Shown here one piece after another: positions 21,101 to 34,300 of a stretch of DNA of 64,000 nucleotides. Both the position numbers and the translations under genes were made by a program. Origin of the DNA: Haliclona indistincta (lineage: Eukaryota; Porifera; Demospongiae; Haplosclerida; Chalinidae). The notes under the pieces were generated by a model. It did no database searches and was not told the origin of the DNA. It worked only from the letters and a program-made list of their open reading frames with translations. The first letter of the stretch is position 1. Each line of letters begins with the position of its first letter. Location of the stretch: positions 6,443,754 through 6,507,753 of the forward strand of contig OZ024792.1 of NCBI GenBank assembly GCA_964017065.1, given 5' to 3'.

Positions 21101-24100
21101 TCCAGTGGATGCACAGAGGGAGTCTGGTCACTGGTAGTGGTGGGTTTGTACTAAAGCAAGGATCAGGAGCAGGTGCTTCAGTGTATGTGACTGAGTTGAC
21201 TCTGAATGAGACTACTGTTGAGAGCTCAGGACTGTACTCCTGTCGTGTGTCTACTGACAGACAACAAGTAACAGCTGAAGCCAACCTCACTGTAGCATGT
21301 GAGTGGATTGAGCTAAACTGTCATCATTTGATTGTCTCTTACAGTTTCTCATATTGATGTTCACACTGGACCATCCAATGGATTCCCCTCACAACCTCTA
21401 CTGGATACCAGTACTAGACTGAACTGCTCTGTCACACTCCATCCTCAGCTCAGCCAGCTCACCATCCTCACCATCCTCACCATCCAGTACCAATGGTCCC
21501 TTAATGGTGTGACAAGAGGCAGTGAACAGGAAATAGTGCTACCCAACTTGAGTCCAGCTGATGCTACAACCTACTCCTGCACAGTGACAGTCTCTTCAGC
21601 TAACCCAGGAGAACACCTGATCAGACAAATCAGTAATCAGTCAATGTATGACCTCAGAGCAAAAGGTGTGTCACATATGTGTATGCAACGTGATCTTTGA
21701 TTTTTTCACAGTTCCAGCTCCAATTGCTCATCTCTCACCTGGTGGTAGAGGAGTTTATTATTCTGGAGAAGATCTTAATGTAACATGTATCAGTAGTGTA
21801 GTGGGTGCAGTGTTCACTTGGAGAGCAGTTAATATCACATCACAGCAACCATTGATCATACCAAATACTACTGTGAGCAGTGGTAGCAATACCAGTGTAC
21901 TCATTCTAAGACCAATCAGAGTCAGTGATCCTGTTCTAGTGGACTTTATTTGTGCAGTAGCATTTCCTGAGAATATGAACATCATCGGAAGTACATCTTT
22001 AACTCTGGCCAATACAATTGGTAAGATTATTTTTGTTGGGTGACTGTCATTATTTGCAATTTCCAGTTCCATCATTGAGTGTGTCAGTGTCTTCCAATGC
22101 TAGTACAGTACTGGATATCAGTGGATACAACTCCTTCACTGTACAGTGTGGAGGAACATTTAGTCCTAGCTCTCATCAATCAGGAGAATCACATTCATTC
22201 ATGTTAACCAGAAACAGTGTATCAGTCACTGATGGGCTTTCAACTAGTCCAGTGATGGCAACAGGAGATACAGTCTCCCAGAGCAGCTCAGTACAGCAGA
22301 CTGCATCCTCAGTTCCAGCCAAACTAGTCTACAACTGTACTGTTGAGTTTAGCATCAGTGGATCACTCATTATTACTGCCAGTAACACAACACAGGTCAT
22401 TGTGAAGGGTGAGCTAGCCTTGTATACCATTGGCCCACATGCATCTCTCCTCTCAACCTACCTGGAACAGGTCCCTCACTACCAGCAGCTCCAGTAGTAG
22501 TGGCACCAGTGACTACACCAACATCTGCTGTGATACAATGGAGTGTTCCTGTAGTGACCTACTCTCCTGAACAATACACTGTCTACTACACTACCAACAG
22601 CAGTGGCTGTCCTACCAACTCAGATGAGGGCTACAACAAGAGTGTGACTGTTTATGGTCTCAACCACACTGACTTCTTCACCATAAGAGACCAGCAGTAC
22701 AATGTGACACTGAACAATCTTCATCCTTACACAGTGTACTGCTATAAATTAGTGGCTACTAACACTGAGGGAAGGAATGAGTCTATGATAAGAATTTTTA
22801 TAACAAATGAAAGTGGTATGTATCGTTTTTTTAAATTGTGCCTTTTGTCATTTACATATACTCAGTTCCAAGTCGGCCTCCTCAGGAGTTGATCAATTCA
22901 ACCACTTCTCGCAATATTTCTCTCTTCTGGTCTCCTCCCTCGAAACCCAATGGTGTCATTATCAGCTATCTCATCAACTGCACTATTGGTAGCGTGGAAA
23001 GTAGTAACAGTGTTTCTGGAACAAGTCTAGTAATATCTATTGATCCATTCACTAACTACACATGTTCTGTGAGTGCAGCAACAATGGTGGGAATAGGTCC
23101 ACCAGCAACAGTTAGTGGAACCTCTGATGAAGATGGTGAGTACATCATTCACTATAGCTACTGTGATATCACTCATGTTGTGCTGTACAGTCCCTGCAGG
23201 ACCACCTCGTCAGGTCTTTGGTAATGCTGAAAATTCGAAAACAATTACATTTATTTGGAGTGCTCCATCAACACCAAATGGAGTGATCACTGAGTACCAG
23301 CTCCAGTGTTCTGGTGGTGGAAAAGTGTTCAACCGCACTGTGATGAAGACCACAACCACACTGAGTGGACTCCTACCATTCACCAACTACTCCTGTAGCA
23401 TCACAGCTCACACCAGTGTTGGAGGAGGACCTGCAGCAACTACCAGTGTGACCACTTTACAGGATGGTAATATTTTGTATCATCTCGTTATTGCTTGGTA
23501 ATCTCCAATTTTCTTAGTTCCAATGGATAGTGTAAGAAACCTGACAGTCATATCTGCCTTGGGATCTAGTACTATTCTCAACATATTTTGGTTTCCTCCT
23601 GCAACACCAAATGGTGTCATCACTGACTATGAAGTCAACACATCATCACTAGCATCAATTGATGTTAGAAACTTTACTGCCAGTGAAGATTTTCCAGCCA
23701 ATACTAGATTTTCAAGAAATATCACTAATCTAAGTTAGTGCCTGATGTTGATACTGATAATGATTTGATTCACTTCTACAGCTCCTGGAGTGCCATACTA
23801 TGTTAAGGTAACTGCTTACACTGTAAAAGGAAGAGGACCATACTCCAATGAAGTGATTAATTTCACAGAAGAAGACGGTAAATCACAGTTACCACACTAG
23901 TACCATTGCATGTATGTAATCCTGCAGTTCCGTCAAAAGGTCCTGAAATAACTAACATCACGAGACTGACAGATGGTTCTATCATAGTGATGTGGAAGCT
24001 ACTCACTCTAGAGGAGGCTCGTGGGTTCATCACTGGATACACTGTCACTGCTCAGCAAGCTGACTTTGAACTGGTCTTGAGACAGTCATCAATGAGTGTG

Positions 24101-27100
24101 ACAGTATCGCACAACACAACCAGTGCTATTATAACTGGACTGGATCCTAAACTAGCCTACTTGGTCTCAGTCTCGGCTGGTACAGTAGCTGGAATGAGTG
24201 AGACTAGCAGCAGAGAAATGGCTGCCACAACCAGTGAGAGATGTCATATGAGAGCTGAATGCAATTTTGAATAATCTTTCACAGATAACCTCTATGTATA
24301 TCTGGTTCTTGGTGGTATAGCTGGTATTGGAGGTCTTCTGATATTGATTTGTCTCTGTGTCTTGATTTGCTGCTGTTATCGATGCTGCAAGAGGTACACT
24401 AGCTTCTGATGATAGAGGTGATTTTAATATTTTTGTAGGAAAACAAAAACCAAGAAAGTAGAGCTTGATCAATCACCATACTGGATCGAGAAAGTGGAAA
24501 AGGAACGATATTCACCAGAACTTATTGAAATGAAACCAGTTTTTGAAGAACGAGGTGCAATGTTCTTCAAAAAAATTATGATTTTGATACTATTCCTAAT
24601 TTTTAGTTGAGGAAGATCTTCAGTATCCTGCCATACCCTTGGGCAGGTTCCCAGACCATGTGCATTCCCTGCACCAGGATCGGGATGAAGGATTTGAGGA
24701 ACAGTTCCATGTAATGCACTGCATACTATGACATTGAACTTTTGCCGTCTGTGCCGCAGGAAATTTGCACCATACCAAAGGGATCCTCTGAAATTGCAAG
24801 AAAAGAGGAAAATGCACCCAAGAACAGATTTGAGAACATCTACTCATGTATAAAACACAACTAGTGTTATATTGTTATTATTTGTGCATCACATTAGATG
24901 ATCATTGTTGTGTGTCTCTTAAACCAATCGAAGGAGAGGAAGGATCTGACTATATCAATGCATCATGGATTGATGTGAGGAGTATAGTACACTCTATGCA
25001 TTGATAATAATATTATGCTATTTTGTACTATAGAGATATAACAAGCCCAAAGCATACATAGCAACACAAGGTAAATAATTTTACAGTAGTCTTGCAAAAT
25101 TTTGATGCATCATTCTAAATTTTTTACAGGTCCAATTGATGAAACAATTGGAGATTTTTGGAGGATGGTGTGGGAATATAAAGTGCCCTCAATTGTCATG
25201 CTCACTAACCTAGTTGAGAGGAATGTTGTGAGTGATGTAGCTCATGTACTGCTGCAGCTGTGCACTATATTCTATGCATGTAGCTCAAGTGTTCCTGCTA
25301 CTGGCCTAAAGATGTTGAGCAAGAGCTGGACTGTGGTGATGGTCTGACAGTGCAGCTGGAAGAAGAGCTAGTTTTTGCTGAGTACAAGATCAAGAAATTT
25401 ATTGTTTCAGATGTAAGTCAGTGCATTGATCGTGAACTTGTTCAAAAACTGATCTTTACAGGAATCTGACGAGAGCTCTCAATCATTACTTGTCACTCAC
25501 TATCACTTCACTCAATGGCCAGATCATGGAGTACCTGCCTCAAAGCTGTGTCTCATCGCCTTCATCAAGCGAGTCCGCAAGCAACATCCTCCTGAGGGTC
25601 CACCATTAGTGGTGCACTGCAGTGCTGGTGTGGGCAGGACTGGAACATTCATCGTACTGGACACCATGCTACAGAGGATCAAAGATGGAGGCGGCCTCAA
25701 CATCTTCCAGCTTGTCTCACAGCTCAGAAAGAGAAGGACCATCATGGTGCAGAATATTGTAAGTGTGTTGCTATCGAGTAAATGCTGTCTCATTCATGTT
25801 ACCCTGTTCAGTCCCAGTACAAGTATATTCACGATGCTCTGACTGAATACATCACATGTGGTGACACCTCATTTCCACTGATGGATGCACGCAAGCTGGT
25901 GAAGGAATTGAGCGAGTCACTTGACGGAAAGACAGGATTTGAAAAACAGTTTGAAGTGAGTAATGACTAAATAGTGCTGTGACTCTGAGTGTGTTTAATA
26001 TGCAACAGGTGTTGGAGCGGCTAAGTCAGCCTCTAGATGACCTTGAGTTCAGTACATCAGATGCTGAAGCACATGCTGCTAAGAACAGATATGACTACAA
26101 TTTGCCTTGTGAGTTCCAGCTGGTGACCACAAAAATTTATTTTATAACTTGTGTGTGGTTATGAATTACAGATAATGAGGCTCGAGTGGAATTGAACTCA
26201 GGCTCAACTGATTACATAAACGCAAGTCACGTGAATGTATGTGTAAACACTTGTGACTTCATAGCGTAATGTATGCTTCGTTGCTCTATTAGGGATACAA
26301 GCAATGTAACGCATTCTTAGCCACTCAGTCTCCAATGGAGGAGACTGTGGCTGATTTCTGGCAGATGGTGTGGGATGAACAGAGCAAGGTTATTGTAATG
26401 CTGTGCAAAACTGAGGAACAGGGCAAGGTGTGCTTAACATAGTAACACAATGACATCATTGAGTGATCTTTTTATAGGAGGCATGTTACAAGTACTGGCC
26501 AAGCAGTGTTGGAGGAACACAGTGCTTTGGGATGACCACTGTAAAGCTGAAGCAATCAACAGATTTGCAAGGAATAGTGATACGTACACTTGAAGTTATC
26601 AAAGAGGGGGACTACATCAATGTTAGTCATAGCCTATGTAATCATGCTGTACAAATATACTTAACGTGGGCATTTGTTTGTTCACAGACCAGTGATAACT
26701 CACTTGTTGTGACCCAAATCCATTACAGCCAGTGGCCGGAGTACAGTGCTCCTACTGACATTGATGCTGTACTTAAACTAACTGATACTGTACTCAAAAC
26801 AGCAATGTCAGCAAGTGACAAACCCATCACAGTCATGTGCAAGTAGGGAGAGCTCTTACACTATTAATTTTAGTAACATTACACACAATCTAATATTGTA
26901 CAGTGATGGTGTGGGCAGGACAGGTGCCTTCATCTGCATCTACTCACAGCTGGAGAGGGTTAAAGTGGAGGGAGTGGGTGACATATTTCAGTTCATCAAG
27001 GACTCTCGTCTGAAGCGCAAGGGACTGGTCAGGCACCAGGTAAGCTAGGTTGAGAGATTATAGCATATCATTTCTTATGCAGGAGCAATACAATTTCTGT

Positions 27101-27166
27101 TACGAAGTGATTGCTGAGTTTTCAGACACAATGGGTCTATATGACAACTTCAAGAATGTTGTATAA
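15027..27166 (+). CDS. gene B: receptor-type tyrosine phosphatase, 21 Ig + 5 FN3 + TM + 2 PTP
   Basis: Forty-five exons with consistent phases. A cell-surface receptor expected to remove phosphate from tyrosines of cytoplasmic partners. The model gives about 3,265 residues if the seventh Ig exon uses a downstream cryptic acceptor (17226). Order: signal peptide, 21 Ig-like domains, five FN3, one membrane helix, a 70-residue juxtamembrane region, catalytic PTP domain 1, PTP domain 2 with altered signature, stop TAA 27164-27166. The ectodomain contains a duplicated six-domain block, making it the longest of the cluster. Its phosphatase region is clearly more divergent than those of C, D and E and has an additional intron between the two PTP domains (25956-26008). 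Confidence 0.8.
15186..22408 (+). other. gene B ectodomain: 21 Ig-like exons (a b c [d f g h i j] p e [d f g h i j] k l m n)
   Basis: Exons: 15186-15476, 15525-15773, 15823-16146, 16208-16462, 16516-16836, 16886-17131, 17226-17522 (start uncertain), 17579-17830, 17880-18212, 18274-18522, 18574-18906, 18956-19216, 19267-19572, 19618-19863, 19916-20254, 20305-20556, 20606-20938, 20987-21298, 21345-21665, 21712-22020, 22067-22408. All lengths are multiples of three. Exons 4-9 and 12-17 are the same ordered set of domain types, an internal duplication, with some pairs nearly identical (for example 17579-17830 and 20305-20556 share ..[16 protein letters not shown]..). Exon 7 has lost the usual TTTACAG acceptor (reads TTTACAT); an AG at 17224-17225 rejoins the frame but removes the first beta strand. 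Confidence 0.8.
22471..24233 (+). other. gene B: five FN3 domains on six exons
   Basis: Exons 22471-22815, 22866-23135, 23200-23466, 23518-23733 plus 23782-23877 (one domain split by a phase-1 intron), 23928-24233. Typical Trp and Tyr positions are visible ([32 protein letters not shown]). The last is a distinct membrane-proximal type (LTLEEARGFITGYTV) also found in genes C, D and, diverged, E. Confidence 0.8.
24285..24710 (+). other. gene B: membrane helix and juxtamembrane region
   Basis: Exons 24285-24393, 24439-24554, 24607-24710. Hydrophobic run LYVYLVLGGIAGIGGLLILI continuing into a Cys-rich end (CCCYRCCKR), then basic KRKTKTKK as stop-transfer. The following about 70 residues lead to the PTP fold (HQDRDEGFEEQF, the helical lead-in seen in receptor PTPs). 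Confidence 0.75.
24760..25955 (+). other. gene B: PTP domain 1 (catalytic)
   Basis: Exons 24760-24847, 24898-24974, 25034-25070, 25130-25227, 25284-25412, 25462-25758, 25812-25955. Family motifs in order: [55 protein letters not shown] (WPD loop with general-acid Asp), [14 protein letters not shown] (P-loop with nucleophilic Cys and phosphate-binding Arg), and the Q-loop region SQYKYIHDAL. All catalytic residues expected for an active classical PTP are present. Confidence 0.85.
26009..27166 (+). other. gene B: PTP domain 2 (probably weak or regulatory)
   Basis: Exons 26009-26108, 26172-26236, 26293-26427, 26478-26621, 26688-26842, 26904-27039, 27083-27166. Motifs: KNRYDYNLP, STDYINASHVN, AFLATQSP, DFWQMVWDE, YKYWPS, YSQWPEY (Glu instead of the WPD Asp), [13 protein letters not shown] (Cys and Arg kept, but His and Ser-Ala replaced). 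Membrane-distal domains with WPE are known in receptor PTPs to have low activity and a regulatory role. An intron interrupts the P-loop just after the Cys codon. Confidence 0.8.
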
Positions 27167-28348
27167 AATATAATCAGAGTGTATCAGAGACACAATATTA
27201 ATAGCTAGAATAAGAAATAGTGTATAGTGTGACTGTCTACTACTTACAGCAGCATCACTCATTTACTAGCTTTTCTTGACTTTTGACATAATACTCAAAT
27301 TAGTCATTGATTAATTCACAATGGAGTCATTGTGATTTTGAGAACAATGTATGTTTGTCTCAAATTTATTGTGTAAACGTTTATTTTGCCCTCATGTAAA
27401 TGCTATGGTTTGATTGAATAATCATACCGGCACGTAGGATTGGGTATAAACATTGAATTAGGATTGAAAGTGCAAGTTTTCAATAGCAGCTCAGTAAACT
27501 GAGAGGCAATTGCATTGGGATTTCTATGCAGCAATCAGGAATTCTTTATCTTGAGTGCAAGACAAGAGAACTTGAGAGAGAATAAACTAAATAATGTTTA
27601 CTATTATAATTTTTGTCCAAGTACTAAGCTTGCTGACCCTAAAATACTTGTACAGCGATCTTGCAACGCCACAGTCAAAGCGGAAGTAATACGTTGACCA
27701 ATCAAACACTGCTGGTCACGTGCGGGCCTGCATTAGAGAATTGAAGTGCGCAGTATGCGCCATGGTTATGCGTTTGTGTCCGTCTGTACATGTATGTGTA
27801 AAAAACACGCCTGTTTGCGTCTTACAGCTTGAAAATCTCCACGAAAACACTCTCTGCAGCTTCTTCACTGAATTTATAGTCCTATGAAGACGTTTTCTGT
27901 GCTGGCAAGCCTTGTTAGAGCGGTTAATCCATGGCTATCTAAAGCTACGTGTCCTTGTAAGAGCACTTACGGTATTGTGGGTGTGTCATCCAACCTCCTA
28001 TCAATATGTCGATGTCCTCACTCAGTAACGTTTGTGTTGCAGTAATGCAGGAGTAGTCGTGTTTAGCTCCTAGCTCAGCGCACGGGTATGTGTTAATTAC
28101 AACTCTAGTTTTTGTAATTTTCACGTAATAAACTTTGCTAAGTATGATATGCAGGCAACTCGCAATGTGTACATACTATGTTATGACAACAGTATTTAAA
28201 GTTATTCTGAGTATTTTATTGTGCACTTCTGTGATCGTAAATTTTTGTTGAAAGCCATGCACTTATGCCTAGGCTCCACCCACATTAATGATCTATTTTA
28301 AGACTTGCATTTTAACTTCCGATCAATGCTGTCAGAAATTAAATCAGA
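27167..28348. other. intergenic region B-C
   Basis: About 1.2 kb with no convincing gene. A segment around 27361-27425 (GTAAATGCTATGGTTTGATT) reappears downstream of gene C at about 39479-39505, showing that the B-C and C-D spacers share ancestry. Promoter elements for gene C were not identified. Confidence 0.5.
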
Positions 28349-31300
28349 ATGTCGCAGCATTTGTTGCTACTCATGTCAGTGGCATTAGCTGCTACTTTGA
28401 GCTATGCTGAGGAAGGAAATATTATGTGCGAGATGTGTAAGCATTTCTTAACTTGTTCTGTACATGTATCCGATGTGTTGCTGTTCTTCAGGTACCATCA
28501 GTGAACTGATGATTACTCCATCACACAATATCACTATTGAGTCTGGTACTACTGTATCACTGAGTTGCACTGCTAAACATACAAGTGATCAAGATCCAAG
28601 TTGCTCAATGTGTTTGGTGTGGAAGCATAATTCTATGCCTCTTTCTAGTGAAATGATAAAGAATCCTAAATCAACGTCACTGATCATTAGTGCAAGCAAT
28701 CAAGGAAATTACAGCTGTCAAAGAAAGGAAGTACCATTCAAAGCAAGATCAATCAACATCACATTAGCTGGTTAGGATTTCACATATTTTGTTGTCATTT
28801 ACTAGTAGCTACGACAATTTCTTCTACAGGTGTCTCAATCAAAGGGAGATATACTAACATTCGTATTGGTAATACGACTACCATCACTTGTATGATAGTA
28901 CCACTTCCACCGTCTACCACCTATAAATGGCTGTTTCAGAATGGATCGTTAATAAAAAGTTCAAATGTTCTGATGCTTACAGGAAGCCAAGTTATCAATG
29001 GAAGCAACTATACATGCCTCGTAAATTCATCTCAACTCTACTCTCCTATCAGGAAAAGTATCACATTCACTGTACAAGGTAAAATAATTATGTCGCACTA
29101 TTAATGATAAGTTAAGTCAGGAGTCCAGGTTAAGTTAACTAAATAAGTTTATTTACTCTAAATTCACAATTTTAATCTCAGATACAAGTATTTCACAAGT
29201 GTCAGTTGATTCAATGACTATAACAGCACTCAATGGAACAACTAATGTAACACTCACTTGCTCTATTCAACTGAACAATGATATAGGACCAGACCATAGT
29301 GCCCTGAATGTGTCTTGGTGGAGTCAAGCATCAACTAAACCTGGGTTAATAACTGCTAAGACACAGATTGAGAAATCACTCAGTAGCACTCTAAACATAC
29401 CACTTATTAGTCAAGGAGGACAGTACTGTTGCAATGCTTCTCTGGCTGGGAACTCAACTGTGGTATCTTCCTGTACAAATGTGCAAGTTCTAGGTAATTT
29501 ACTTTAAATGACACTAATCATGTGTCACCTTTTATTATGTAGATATTGAAATAAGCGATACCTTTCAAACCCTTACTCTCGGCAGTAGTGCAGTGATCAC
29601 CTGTAGTGTAGCTAATGTGTCTACTACTGCTTTCAAATGGGTGTATCAGAATGGATCAATAGCAGATAACTCAAGTGTTCTGCTTCTACCACCAGTCGAC
29701 TATACTTACAATGGAAGAGTGTATACATGTTCGGTGAACTCATCTAAATTGTACTCTCCTGGTCAAAAAAGTATCACAATCACTGTGCAAGGTATGCTGA
29801 TATAAATCCTGATTTTTAAATCAATCCAACCTATAGGTACTACTGTTTCTGATGTTAGTATAAGTGAAGACAGCATATCTGCTCTCAAAGGAACTAACAA
29901 CATTATCATCAGTTGTACAATCACTCTCAACAATACCATTGGACGTGATTACAGTGCACTGAATGTCACATGGACACACAATGGCTCTCAATCTACAATG
30001 CTACAAGCTAATCCAAGTGGAATGAGTGGAGAGCCATCATCAATGTTCACTAGTGTATTGACAATTGACAGTAATGAATTCACAGACAGTGGCAGCTACT
30101 GTTGTGTTGCTGCAGTGATTGGATCTGGTGACTCAAATAAGATGGGCTGTGTCACATTAAATGTGCTAGGTAAAATTAATACATCACCAATAATTTTAAA
30201 ATCATTGTTATGCACAGATATCAGCATATCAGGAGAACACACAGATCTAACTGTTGGAACAACTTACAATATTATATGCAGTGTACCAGGTCTTGATGAC
30301 TCTAGGGCCATAATGTGGACTGGTAGTGCAGCTGCTGTCCCTGTTTCAACAACAAACACTCTCACACTGCAGTCAGTGAATAACACATTGAGTGGAACTG
30401 AGTTCACATGTTCAGTTAACTCAATGAAGTTGCACGCAAATAGTCCTACGATGAAAACAATTACTGTCACTGTACTAGGTATGTCTCATCAGTCTACACT
30501 CAAATTTATTTGTTATTTTCTTGTAAAGATACAAGAGTTACAACAGTCTCCATTGAGCCTCAGAGTGTCACTGCTCTTGTTGGGTCATCTCCAGTGGTAT
30601 TCACTTGTACTATAACTCTGAATCATGATATTGGTCCTGATCATAGTGCTCTGAATGTTGTCTGGACACAAGATGCAATGTCCAGCGTAGCTCCTAAACT
30701 GGGACTACATAGTGTGTTTAACAGTTCAATAACTGTATCAACTCACACTTCATCCTCTCGAAAGGAGTATTGCTGTAATGCTCATATTATTGGAACAAAT
30801 ACTGTATCTGATTGTTCCTCAATTGAAGTTCTTGGTAAGAAAAGTACCTTTCATGATGCTAATTTTCAAAACTTTTTACAGAAATTGTCATCACTGGGCA
30901 ATATCAGCAAATCCAATTAGGCAACACATCTACTGTTATCTGCAGTGTACCAGGATTGATGAACAGTAATATCAAATGGATATCACATGATGGAGCAGTA
31001 GTGAGCAGCTCAGGTGTTCTGATGCTGTTTGGTAACCACACCATTGATGGAAGAACATTCAGATGTGTAGTGACATCAGCGCAAGTTCACTCTTCAGGAA
31101 AAAGAAATATCACTGTTATGGTTAAAAGTAAGTTTCAAGGGTAACAATGTGGTAATAAAATTAATAAATTCTCATTTTTACAGATACATATATTAGCATG
31201 ATTACAGTCTCTGTGAATAATCTATTGGTAGCTGTTGGGACTGACTCATATCAAATGACTTGTTTTGTCACTCTGAGTAGTTCTATTGGTCCTAATATCA

Positions 31301-34300
31301 GTGCTCTGAGTGTATCATGGCAGCACAACAACCAGCCAGTTGACACATCACAAGATAGAGTTCAAGTATCAGAACCATTTGGCACAAAAATTTTTTCATA
31401 AATAGTCTCAAACTCAGTAACATCAATCAGCATGATATTGGAGAGTATTGCTGCACTGCTAGTATTGCAGGGAATCAGACTAAACTAGAACATTGTGTTG
31501 AAGTAAAAGTCACAACTGAAAGTAAGTATGATGAAGGAAGCAGTTTCATTACTTAACCTGCCACCTACAGACACAATTAGGATTTCTGGCAGTTTTAAGA
31601 ATTTACGAATTGGCAGCACATCTACAACTAATTGCAACGCTCTTAATCTGATGGATAGTACTATCAAGTGGTTATCTCATGATGGGTCAGTGTTGAACAG
31701 CTCAGGTGTTCTGATACTACAGTCAGTGAACTACACTATCAATGGAACAATGATCACATGCTCAGTGAACTCACCACAACTGATAAACACCATCAATGAG
31801 ACCATCACACTTACTGTACAAGGTGAGAGACATTTGATATTACATGCAGCATTGGTCACTCATCTCTGCAGCAACATCAGTTACTCAAGTCACTATTATT
31901 AATCCACCATCATATGTTGTTGATGGTGACCAGAATGTTGAGCTGCAGTGTACTGTCACACTGAGTAGCACCATTGGACCAGACTACAGTGCTCTCAGTA
32001 TTGAGTGGAGAAACAGCACTGACACTATCATCAACAACTGCCCCAGCCCCCAGCCACATGGGAACACACAGATCAGTGACACCTTCTCTTGTAACCTGAC
32101 ACTAGCCACTATCTCAGCTACTAGTGCAGGACAGTACACCTGTAATGCTGCTATTGGTATCAGTAATGATAGCCAACATATTAATCTTCAAGTGGAAGGT
32201 TTGAATGAAAATAAAGATACTTAACAATTGAATATCCTTTATTTCTACACAGGATCTCTCCAAAGTGCTGATCTCCTCTCACCAGTGAATGCTTTTCTTG
32301 TGCAGTCATTTGTGCTCACTTGTGAAGTTCATACTTCATTACCAGTCACCACTAACCTGCTCTCAGTCCAGTGGATGCACAGAGGGAGTCTGGTCACTGG
32401 TAGTGGTGAGTTTAAGCAAGGAACAGGTGCTTCAGTGTATGTGACTGAGTTGACTCTGAGTGAGACTACTGTTGAGAGCTCAGGACTGTACTCCTGTCGT
32501 GTGTCTACTGACAGACAACATGTAACAGCTGAAGCCAACCTCACTGTAGCATGTGAGTAATTGATATCTTTGTAAATTCCTTCATGAAACATAATACAGT
32601 TCCTCATATTGATGTTCACACTGGACCATCCAATGGATTCCCCTCACAACCTCTACTAAGTAGCAATACTAGACTGAACTGCTCTGTTACACTCCATCCT
32701 CAGCTCAGCCAGCTCACCATCCTCACCATCCAGTACCAGTGGTCCTCTAATGATATGACAAGAGTCAGTGAACAGGAACTAGTGCTACCTAACTTGAGTC
32801 CAGCTGATGCTACAACCTACTCCTGCACAGTGACAGTCTCTTCAGCTAACCCAGGAGAACACCTGATCAAACAAATCAGTAATCAGTCAATGTATGACCT
32901 CAGAGCAAAAGGTGGTGTGAGCTGTCTATGTGATATTCTTACAATTGACAAGTTTTTTCTCTTCAGTCCCAGCTCCAGCTATTCATCTCTCACCTGGTGG
33001 TGATAATAGATCAGTTTATTATTCTGGAGAAGATCTCAATGTAACATGTATCAGTAGTGTAGTGGGTGCAGTGTTCACTTGGAAAGCAGTAAATTTCAAA
33101 ATACAGCAACCATTGATCATACCAAATACTACTGTGAGCAGTGGTAGCAATACCAGTGTACTCATTCTCAGACCAATCAGAGTCAGTGATCATGTTCTAG
33201 TGGACTTTATTTGTGCAGTAGCATTTCCTGGGAATGATAAAATCATGGAAAATAATTTTTTATCTTTAGTCAGTATAAGAGGTAAGTTGCTAATACTACT
33301 AAGAAGCAACATATCTTGTGCACTGTTTAAGAGTACTGGTAATCAATCTTACAGTTTCTAGCTTGCTGCATCAAATAAAATACTACATATTATTTCAACT
33401 ATGATAGTCCTAAATTTGGGTTTTTGAGCAACATAATTATTAATTTTAGTACCCACTGATTTATTTTATGCTATAACCACGGCTATAACGTGCTTCTTTC
33501 CAGTTCCATCATTGAGTGTGTCAGTGTCTTCCAATGCTAGTACAGTACTGGATATCAGTGGATACAACTCCTTCACTATACAGTGTGGAGGAACATTTAG
33601 TACTAGCTTTAATCAATCAGGAGAATCACTCTCAATCATGTTCACCAGAAACAATGTATCAGTCACTGATGGGCTTTCAACTAGTCCAGTGATGGCAACA
33701 GGAGATACAGTCTCTCAGAGCAGCTCAGTACAGCAGACTGCATCCTCAGGTCCAGCCACACTAGTCTACAACTGCACTGTTGAGTTTAGCATCAGTGGAT
33801 CACTCATTACTACTGCCAGTAACACAACACAGGTCATTGTGAAGGGTGAGCTAGCCTTGTATACCATTGGCCCACATGCATCTCTCCTCTCAACCTACCT
33901 GGAACAGGTCCCTCACTACCAGCAGCTCCAGTAGTAGTGGCACCAGTGACTACACCAACATCTACTGTGATACAATGGAGTGTTCCTGTAGTGACCTACT
34001 CTCCTGAACAATACACTGTCTACTACACTACCAACAGCAGTGGCTGTCCTACCAACTCAGATGAGGGCTACAACAAGAGTGTGACTGTTTATGGTCTCAA
34101 CCACACTGACTTCTTCACCATAAGAGACCAGCAGTACAATGTGACACTGAACAATCTTCATCCTTACACAGTGTACTGCTATAAAGTAGTGGCTAATAAC
34201 ACTCAGGGAAGCAATGAGTCCATGATGCAAATTTTTCTAACAAACGAAAGTGGTATGTATCGTTTTTATTCAAAATGTGCCTTTCGTCATTTACATATAC

